Origin: Enterococcus mundtii
GTDB taxonomy: Bacteria > Bacillota > Bacilli > Lactobacillales > Enterococcaceae
Reading direction: 5' to 3'
DNA: 64,000 nt
Assembly (NCBI RefSeq): GCF_003957375.1
Contig: NZ_CP025473.1
Span: forward strand, 641,001-705,000
This document shows, piece after piece, positions 56,144 to 64,000 of the stretch. How positions within the stretch are numbered: position 1 is the first letter of the stretch; every line of letters starts with the position of its first letter. The notes beneath the pieces were generated by a model. The model searched no databases. It was given only the letters and a program-made list of their open reading frames with translations, and had not been told where the DNA came from. The position numbers were made by a program, and so were the translations under genes.

Positions 56144-57142
56144 TTATTTTGGTCCAAATGTTTTATCGTAAAGGCTTGTACTATGACCAGGCTGTGTACG
56201 TTCTTTTGGATTGATGAAATGCAATGCGTTATTGACAGCAGTCGGTGCTTCTCCAAATCCCGTGGCAATCAATTTCACTTTTCCTTCATAGCTACAAATG
56301 TCGCCAGCAGCATACACACCAGGAATTGAAGTTGACATATCAGAGTGTACGGTGATCGCATTTCTGGAACTTTCAAGTCCCCAAGAAGATAAATGCTCTA
56401 AATTAGAAGTGAACCCATAATTGACGATCAATGAGTCAACCATGAGATCAATCGTTTCATCTGTCTTAGCTTTTTTTAGACGAATGTCTGACAACTCTCC
56501 ATTTGAACCAGATAAACGCTCAATCAAATAAGGTGTTAATACATTTACAGAGGATGGTTTCAACTGATTGACGCTATGTTCATGAGCCCTAAATGCCTCT
56601 CGACGATGAATCAAATAAACTTCGCTCGCAATAGGTTCAAGCATCAGTGCCCAGTCGATTGCTGAATCCCCACCGCCAGCAATGGCAACTTTCTTTCCTG
56701 CATATTTCATTAAGTCGTTCACGAAATAATCTAACCCATGGTTTTCGTATAGGTCAGCATGTTCTAAGTTCAGCTTTCTTGGTTGGAAAGAACCACTTCC
56801 TAGTGTCAGGATCACAGCTTTTGAATAATGGATACCTTTCGTAGTAGTGATCTCGATGATCTCGTCTTCTCTGGAAAGTGAGAGAACTTCTTCATTTAAA
56901 TGAAATGTATGATTAAAAGTGGTCAATTGTTTCTTTAAATTATTAACAAGATCAACCGCTTTGATTGCTGGATAACCAGGGATATCATAAATATATTTTT
57001 CAGGGTATAAGGTAGTTAACTGTCCGCCAAGTTGAGGCAAACTATCAATAATATTGGTTTTCGCTTGGCGCATACCAGCATAAAAAGCTGCAAACATGCC
57101 AACCGGCCCTGCACCAATAATTGTAATATCGTAAATTTCCAT
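56144..57142 (-). CDS. Ferredoxin/flavodoxin-NADP+ reductase, thioredoxin-reductase-like
   Basis: The 332-residue flavoprotein has the FAD motif GAGPVGMFAAFYAG, the NADPH motif GGGDSAIDWA and the late FAD-binding AAGDICSYEGK. It lacks the CxxC of thioredoxin reductase; this is the YumC/TrxR-like FNR group that passes electrons from NADPH to ferredoxin or flavodoxin. I chose MEIYDITI (GGGAGG 8 nt upstream). Single gene. Confidence 0.93.
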   Translation of the reverse strand: MEIYDITIIGAGPVGMFAAFYAGMRQAKTNIIDSLPQLGGQLTTLYPEKYIYDIPGYPAIKAVDLVNNLKKQLTTFNHTFHLNEEVLSLSREDEIIEITTTKGIHYSKAVILTLGSGSFQPRKLNLEHADLYENHGLDYFVNDLMKYAGKKVAIAGGGDSAIDWALMLEPIASEVYLIHRREAFRAHEHSVNQLKPSSVNVLTPYLIERLSGSNGELSDIRLKKAKTDETIDLMVDSLIVNYGFTSNLEHLSSWGLESSRNAITVHSDMSTSIPGVYAAGDICSYEGKVKLIATGFGEAPTAVNNALHFINPKERTQPGHSTSLYDKTFGPK

Positions 57143-57331
57143 TTGAAATTCCTCCCTTGGTGACACTATAACAGAATTTAATTGAGAATTCTTCTCAAAT
57201 AGTTTAATTATGGAACGAACAGTTACTAAAATATAAGGAGTGATCTAACATATAGTTTATTTACTTTCAATATTAGCTAAAAAGAGTTATTTTATTAGTA
57301 CGAAGTGTTTGAATCTAAGAGGTAGAATTTT

Positions 57332-58444
57332 ATGATTAAAAGAATAACAAGCAATGCAAAAGAAGACGGAGTATTGACGCTGTCTTTTCTTTTAGCAATA
57401 GGGACCATGTTCGTCATCCCGCCAAACTTCAATTATTTTTCTTATATCGATTTTCACACATTGATTCTTCTTTTTTGTTTGATGTTGATTGTAGAAGGGA
57501 TACGGCAACAACAGTTTTTCGATTATCTAGGCAATTATTTGATCACCCAGACAAAAAATACGAGAGGCATAATTTTGATTTTAGTGTTTCTCACGTTTCT
57601 CAGTAGTATGCTGATTACGAATGATGTGGCACTGATCATTTTTGTACCATTTGGTCTATTGATAGTAGAAAGGATCGGCATGCGAACCTTGATTCCTCTC
57701 GTCATAACTTTGATGACGATTGCGGGTAATCTAGGAAGTATGTTCACTCCGATCGGTAATCCACAAAATCTTTATTTATTCGCACAGTCACAATTACAAC
57801 TGATCGAATTTTTACAGTTGATGCTTCCATATACACTAGCTGCTGCCATATTATTGGTGGTGTTGATCTATGGGAGAATCAAAAATAATACCATCGATTT
57901 GGCGAATGCAGATGAGATAATGTTAAAGCGAAAACAACTCATTTTTTATTTTGGTCTATTTTTAATATGTCTTCTAGCTGTAAGTGGCATCATCCCTCAT
58001 TATGTTGTATTGGTCTTAGTGAGTGTCAATATACTAGGCAATGATCGCCGACTCTTTAAACAAATCGATTACTCCTTATTATTTACGTTTGTTTTTCTTT
58101 TTATATTTATCGGGAATATCAAACAAGTAGATGTTGTCCGAGCCTTTTTTGAAAAAAGTGTGGCGCATCATGAAGTCAGTGCAAGCATTTTTGCAAGTCA
58201 ATTGATTAGTAATGTTCCTGCGGCGCTCCTACTATCAAGTTATACAGAAAATATCAAGGGTTTGATCATTGGGACGAACTTGGGAGGATTAGGGACATTG
58301 ATTGCTTCAATGGCAAGTTTGATCTCTTACAAATTAGTCATCAAGCAATATCCCGAATGGAGAAAAAAGTATTTATTCGTCTTTGCATTCTACAACATCG
58401 TTTTTTTGATTTTCTTGTGGCTCATCTTTACCGTATATCAATAG
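57332..58444 (+). CDS. ArsB/NhaD/SLC13-superfamily permease
   Basis: A 370-residue membrane protein with about ten segments. The first hairpin has SMLITNDVALIIFVPFG and TPIGNPQNLYL, and the second SQLISNVPAALLLSSY with GTNLGGLGTLIASMASLISY, the inverted repeat pattern of the ion transporter superfamily. The substrate (arsenite, sodium or dicarboxylate) cannot be told; no arsenic genes are adjacent. AGAGGTAG precedes ATG. Confidence 0.85.
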   Translation: MIKRITSNAKEDGVLTLSFLLAIGTMFVIPPNFNYFSYIDFHTLILLFCLMLIVEGIRQQQFFDYLGNYLITQTKNTRGIILILVFLTFLSSMLITNDVALIIFVPFGLLIVERIGMRTLIPLVITLMTIAGNLGSMFTPIGNPQNLYLFAQSQLQLIEFLQLMLPYTLAAAILLVVLIYGRIKNNTIDLANADEIMLKRKQLIFYFGLFLICLLAVSGIIPHYVVLVLVSVNILGNDRRLFKQIDYSLLFTFVFLFIFIGNIKQVDVVRAFFEKSVAHHEVSASIFASQLISNVPAALLLSSYTENIKGLIIGTNLGGLGTLIASMASLISYKLVIKQYPEWRKKYLFVFAFYNIVFLIFLWLIFTVYQ

Positions 58445-58494
58445 AATATGTTATGATTACACAGGAAGACAGAATTTTTTAGGAGGAAGAAAAA

Positions 58495-59079
58495 ATGGCA
58501 TTTCCACAACTTGATCTTATGAATGAAAAGGGGCCTAAAGCTCTTATAAAAACGAATCGCGGAGATATTACAGTAAAACTATTTCCTGAGTTAGCACCTA
58601 AAACAGTCCAAAACTTTGTTGAATTAGCAAAAAAAGGATACTATGATGGTGTGATTTTTCATCGTGTGATCCCTGATTTCATGATTCAAGGAGGCGACCC
58701 AACCGGTACAGGTATGGGAGGCGAAAGCATTTACGGTGAAAGTTTTGAAGATGAGTTCAGCCGCGAATTGTTCAATCTACGTGGCGCACTATCAATGGCT
58801 AATTCTGGTCCAAATACAAATGGCAGCCAATTCTTTATCGTCAACAACACAAATGTGCCAGAAAACATGCTTAGTCAATTAGAAGGAGCAGGATTCCCTA
58901 ACGAAATCATTGAAGCGTATAAAAATGGTGGAACACCATGGCTTGATTTCCGTCATACAGTGTTTGGCCATGTACTTGAAGGAATGGACACAGTCGATGA
59001 TATCGCAAATGCGCAACGTGGCCCACAAGATCGTCCAGTACATGATGTAGTGATCGAAACGATTGAGATTTCTGAATAA
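58495..59079 (+). CDS. ppiB: Cyclophilin-type peptidyl-prolyl isomerase
   Basis: The 194-residue cytoplasmic cyclophilin has [27 protein letters not shown] (catalytic Arg and the QGGD motif), [19 protein letters not shown] and [12 protein letters not shown]. It catalyses cis/trans isomerisation of Xaa-Pro bonds. GGAGGAAG precedes ATG. Confidence 0.95.
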   Translation: MAFPQLDLMNEKGPKALIKTNRGDITVKLFPELAPKTVQNFVELAKKGYYDGVIFHRVIPDFMIQGGDPTGTGMGGESIYGESFEDEFSRELFNLRGALSMANSGPNTNGSQFFIVNNTNVPENMLSQLEGAGFPNEIIEAYKNGGTPWLDFRHTVFGHVLEGMDTVDDIANAQRGPQDRPVHDVVIETIEISE

Positions 59080-59116
59080 AATAAAATTTTAAACATACCA
59101 AGCTCTTAAAAAACAC

Positions 59117-59162
59117 CGAACAGCAAAAGCAGAAAATACTTTTGCTGTTCGATGCTTTTTTG
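59117..59162 (+). terminator. ppiB terminator
   Basis: CGAACAGCAAAAG/CTTTTGCTGTTCG (13 bp, 9-nt loop) then ATGCTTTTTT. Confidence 0.9.
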
Positions 59163-59223
59163 GTTTGGACGGTAACAAAGTAGGAAAGAATAACATTTGT
59201 TGTGCAATGACTTCTTTCGTTTT

Positions 59224-60390
59224 CTAACTTAAAGCACGTTGGATACGTAAGAGTCCTTCTTTTAATACTGATCTTGGACAAGCGACATTCAAACGCATAT
59301 GGCAATGACCGCTTGGTCCAAAACTGATTCCAGGATTCAAGACAACTCTGCCTTTTTCAATCAGCTTCTTTTCAAGTAGCCGGTCATCTTTCGTATAGGC
59401 AGAAAAATCAAGCCATATAAGGTACGTTCCTTCTGGCTTCATCACTTTGATATCAGGAAGATACTTAGTAAAGAAGGTAATGACTTCTCGGACATTTTCT
59501 TCCAGATAAACTAATAACTCATTTAACCATTCCTCACCAGTTTCGTAAGCAGCTTGAGTGCCTAAGAGTCCGAAAGTATTGATTCCTTGATGTTGATTTT
59601 TTTCTAATTGTTTCGTAAAGCGACTTTTTAAATCATGATCTTTGATGAAGACCATTGAATTTTTTATTGCAGCTAGATTAAATGTCTTAGTTGCTGAAGT
59701 GAATGTGATCAATAATCGAGAAAGGGCAGGATCAATTGTTTGCATCGAGGTGAATTCATATCCGGAAAAGACGATATCTTGATGGATCTCATCACTAAAT
59801 AAGAAGACGTCGTATGTTAAGCATAGTTCACTCAACTGTTTGAGCTCTTCTTTGGTCCAAACACGACCACCTGGATTATGCGGGTTACATAGAATCATTG
59901 CTTTTATCTTGTTTGAGACAATTTTTTCTTCCATATCTTGAAAATCCATTTCAAAATGATTGGCTGTTTTATTTAAAGGACTGCGAATCAATTGACGCTC
60001 ATTATTTTCAACAATTGCACCAAATGGCGGATAAACTGGATCATGAATCAACACTGCGTCACCTGGAGCTGTAAATGCTTGAATCGCCAATGAGAGACTA
60101 GCTAAGACTCCACTAGTGAAAAGAATGTGGTCTTTAGTTAGAGTCACATGATGGCGCTTTTCTTCCCAATCAATCACTGATCGGTAGAGACCGTCCGGTA
60201 CGATCGAATAACCAAAAATGCCTTTTTTCAGATAGTTTTGAAAAGCTGTTGTTACTCCTTGAGGGGCAAGAAAATCCATATCCGCTACCCATAAAGGTAA
60301 AAGATCATTCCTATGATAAGTTTGTGAGATGGTATCCCATTTTACGCTATCTGTGTTTAGTCTTGAAACTATTTCATCAAATTGTTCCAT
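59224..60390 (-). CDS. PLP-dependent C-S lyase / aminotransferase, PatB-MalY type
   Basis: The 388-residue fold-type I enzyme has PLP-binding CNPHNPGGRVW, the FSDEIHQDIVF Asp/Glu block and the Schiff-base Lys in SATKTFNLA. This group (PatB/MalY) has cystathionine beta-lyase activity and may release volatile sulphur compounds. GGAGG precedes ATG. Single gene with its promoter in the divergent 60391-60480 region. Confidence 0.92.
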   Translation of the reverse strand: MEQFDEIVSRLNTDSVKWDTISQTYHRNDLLPLWVADMDFLAPQGVTTAFQNYLKKGIFGYSIVPDGLYRSVIDWEEKRHHVTLTKDHILFTSGVLASLSLAIQAFTAPGDAVLIHDPVYPPFGAIVENNERQLIRSPLNKTANHFEMDFQDMEEKIVSNKIKAMILCNPHNPGGRVWTKEELKQLSELCLTYDVFLFSDEIHQDIVFSGYEFTSMQTIDPALSRLLITFTSATKTFNLAAIKNSMVFIKDHDLKSRFTKQLEKNQHQGINTFGLLGTQAAYETGEEWLNELLVYLEENVREVITFFTKYLPDIKVMKPEGTYLIWLDFSAYTKDDRLLEKKLIEKGRVVLNPGISFGPSGHCHMRLNVACPRSVLKEGLLRIQRALS

Positions 60391-60480
60391 CTATAAGACC
60401 TCCATATCTAGATGCAAGAACAGAACTTCTTTTTTTTTAATATTTACAGTATAATGATAAATGCGAAGAGAGGGAAGTAT

Positions 60481-60861
60481 ATGACTTATAGAATAGGCGA
60501 AATAATCAAAGGGAAAATCACTGGAATACAACCATATGGAGCGTTTGTTTCATTAGATGAAGAGACACAAGGGTTGATCCACGTATCAGAAGTGCAATCT
60601 GGTTATACGAAAAGTATTCATACATTATTGAAGGTAGGGCAACCGGTGACTGTACAAATCATTGATATTGATGAGTATTCGAACAAAATCAGTCTGTCGT
60701 TACGTACCTTAGAAAAGAAAGTACCATCGATCCCATACCGAAGAAAACGATACTTCACTAATAAAAATAAAAAAATCGGGTTTGCAACGATTGAAAAACA
60801 GTTACCTATATGGATCAAGGAAGCATTGATCCAATTAGATAAAAAAGAACCAAGGAAATAA
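60481..60861 (+). CDS. S1 RNA-binding domain protein (CvfD/YugI type)
   Basis: The 126-residue protein has an N-terminal S1 domain (residues 1-75, GEIIKGKITGIQPYGAFVSLDEETQGLIHVSEV) and a basic C-terminal tail. Related GSP13/CvfD proteins bind ribosomes or RNA and act in stress and post-transcriptional control. I chose ATG 60481 (GAGGGAAG upstream). TATAAT at about 60450 is its likely -10. Confidence 0.9.
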   Translation: MTYRIGEIIKGKITGIQPYGAFVSLDEETQGLIHVSEVQSGYTKSIHTLLKVGQPVTVQIIDIDEYSNKISLSLRTLEKKVPSIPYRRKRYFTNKNKKIGFATIEKQLPIWIKEALIQLDKKEPRK

Positions 60862-60932
60862 AAGTGTATTTTTTCTGAAAATATGCTAAAATTCTCTTGT
60901 AAGCCATAAACAAGTTGATCGAGGTGGAAATT

Positions 60933-61295
60933 TTGGCAAACAAAAGAGTCGCTGGTACAATTATGTTGCATTTGGAGGATGGATCTAAAAAATTTTTAGT
61001 TCATTCAAGAGAGAATAAATTAGAGTTCGCATGCGCAGACCACTCAAATGATAAGACTGGTTTAGCAAACATACTTAGTTTCTTAAAAGAAATCGTTCAT
61101 ATTGATGTGAGTAAAATCAACTTGATGGAGTTGACGAATACCCATATCAATCAAGAAAATGTTCCACTTTTTGTTTTTGAAACGGAACAAAAAAATCAAC
61201 AAGAACAGTTAGGCGAAGGTTATCATTGGGAAGATCCAGGACAAATGCGTACGGTACTAGGGATTTATGAAGTAGATGGTGTACCGATTTTTTAA
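60933..61295 (+). CDS. Hypothetical small protein
   Basis: A 120-residue soluble protein starting with TTG (GAGGTGG 5 nt upstream; then ANKRVAGTIMLHLEDGSKKFLVH), with a mixed alpha/beta look and conserved-seeming C-terminus GYHWEDPGQMRTVLGIYEVDGVPIF. It is common in enterococci as far as I recall, but I do not know a function. It follows the S1 gene by about 70 bp. Confidence 0.7.
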   Translation: MANKRVAGTIMLHLEDGSKKFLVHSRENKLEFACADHSNDKTGLANILSFLKEIVHIDVSKINLMELTNTHINQENVPLFVFETEQKNQQEQLGEGYHWEDPGQMRTVLGIYEVDGVPIF

Positions 61296-61415
61296 ATTGA
61301 TTCCAGTACTTCTACCAAAGAGAAATGAATACCGTTCGCAGGTGTATCGTTGACTACTTGAGAATCGACGAATAAAATAGGAGATCATTTTTTGGAACCA
61401 AGCAGGACTTTCAGA

Positions 61416-61448
61416 GAAGTTTGAACATCTTTCAAACTTCTTTTTTTT
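61416..61448 (+). terminator. Terminator before the rRNA operon
   Basis: GAAGTTTGAA/TTCAAACTTC with a CATCT loop and eight Ts. Confidence 0.9.
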
Positions 61449-61595
61449 GTCTATCTTACAAGAAAAGTAGAAGAGAATGTTCAGGATTCAATTGATTTTT
61501 TAACTTTTTTATAAAAAAAACACTTAAATACATGGATAATCCGAATGATCATAAAATGATTGGAAACCTTGTCTTTTTTTACTTAAAAATAAGTA

Positions 61596-61899
61596 TTGAC
61601 GCTAGGTGTGTAGCATGGTAAATTAGACAACGTTGATTCGAAAATAAGTTCTTTTGAAAATATTCAGAAAAACATTAAAAAAACTATTGACCGCTGGATA
61701 AAACCATGTTAATATAACGAAGTTGAATTGTTTCAGCGCTTTGTGAGACGCTTATATGTAAGGATTTAAAGCGAAATAAAGTGTTGACAAATAACATACG
61801 ACGAGTTATGATGAGTGAGTTGCTGAAACAGCCTCGTGAAAAACGAGTTCAAAAAAATTTTGAAAAATAGTTGACAATCATCCGAGAGTTTGCTAAGAT
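61596..61899 (+). promoter_or_regulatory. Four tandem rRNA promoters
   Basis: Four -35/-10 pairs, each spaced exactly 17 bp: TTGACG/TAAATT (61596, 61619), TTGACC/TAATAT (61687, 61710), TTGACA/TATGAT (61784, 61807) and TTGACA/TAAGAT (61871, 61894). They precede the 16S gene by 200-500 bp. Strong stacked promoters are typical of rrn operons. Confidence 0.88.
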
Positions 61900-61962
61900 A
61901 TAAAAGTTGCTACGGCAATCACAAATGATGAATTGAGACAGTTGTGTTTCAATTATCACGTA

Positions 61963-61986
61963 GACCTTTGAAAACTGAACAAAGTA
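61963..61986 (+). other. 5' strand of the 16S processing stem
   Basis: GACCTTTGAAAACTGAACAAAG here is complementary, with one or two mismatches, to CTTTGTTCAGTTTTGAGAGGTC at 63704-63725 on the other side of 16S. The pair forms the stem cut by RNase III. Confidence 0.8.
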
Positions 61987-62101
61987 AGACAAACCAAATG
62001 TGTAGGGCGTCTTGATTCAATTCAAGACAACAAACATTTTTAACAAGCAAGCAATATGCTAGCAAACAAATTGAGCTTAACAATCGCAAGATTGTTCTAA
62101 C

Positions 62102-63893
<1,792 letters not shown>

Positions 63894-64000
63894 AAGGTTA
63901 AGTGAATAAGGGCGCACGGTGGATGCCTTGGCACTAGGAGCCGATGAAGGACGGGACTAACACCGATATGCTTTGGGGAGCTGTACGTAAGCTATGATCC
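63894..64000 (+). rRNA. rrl: 23S ribosomal RNA, 5' part
   Basis: GGTTAAGTGAATAAGGGCGC and the following GGTGGATGCCTTGGCACTAG are the conserved start of 23S rRNA. The gene runs off the window at 64000. Confidence 0.95.

Overview
The window is low-GC Firmicute DNA. Its 16S rRNA gene, the rnmV-rsmA and yutD/yutF-type gene orders and the opp, niaX and folT genes place it in Enterococcus, most likely the E. faecium/hirae/durans/mundtii group. That species-level guess rests on general 16S and protein resemblance, not on a search.

Layout. 0-7.4 kb: an oligopeptide ABC transporter locus. The lipoprotein gene oppA is followed by an antisense membrane-protein gene, then oppBCDF. Immediately after oppF lies a TnpB-like gene that has lost nuclease residues and the zinc finger, with a structured RNA at its 3' end. 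This matches the RNA-guided repressor family TldR. 7.4-17.4 kb: an NrtR-like Nudix protein, metG, a frameshifted fic gene, an APC permease, tatD-rnmV-rsmA, and niaX behind two NiaR-type operators. 17.4-24.4 kb: a frameshifted msmK behind a CcpA site, a PemIK toxin-antitoxin pair, mgsA, folT under a tetrahydrofolate riboswitch, and a heterodimeric multidrug ABC exporter.

24.7-29.5 kb is a chitin module: an AA10 lytic polysaccharide monooxygenase, an Rgg-type regulator and a multidomain GH18 chitinase. I found an unannotated 8-codon gene (29374-29400, minus strand) with a strong ribosome binding site and its own terminator. The promoters of the monooxygenase, the chitinase and this mini-gene share a 17-bp box, TGTTGCAATAnCAnACA, each exactly 27 bp upstream of a -10 hexamer. 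Together they look like a peptide-pheromone circuit of the leaderless (SpeB-inducing-peptide) kind controlling chitin degradation. I know of no description of such a system.

29.7-47 kb: gpsA-galU; a SIS protein, a YfcC carrier and isoaspartyl dipeptidase; CsbD; a MacB/FtsX-type ABC pair; RNase J2; an odd PTS IIB-like protein; ytkL-ytoI-nrnA; and small zinc proteins. 47-61.3 kb: an Mga-like, a TetR-like and a PucR-like regulator, tadA with the SRP RNA, the yunD-yutD-yutF operon, pgpA, ferredoxin-NADP reductase, a permease, cyclophilin, a PatB-type lyase and an S1-domain protein. 61.3-64 kb: four tandem promoters, 16S rRNA, a tRNA-less spacer and the start of 23S rRNA.

Two genes (fic and msmK) are broken by single-base losses in homopolymers, so some frameshifts may be assembly errors. 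No tRNA gene, CRISPR array or intact insertion sequence was seen.
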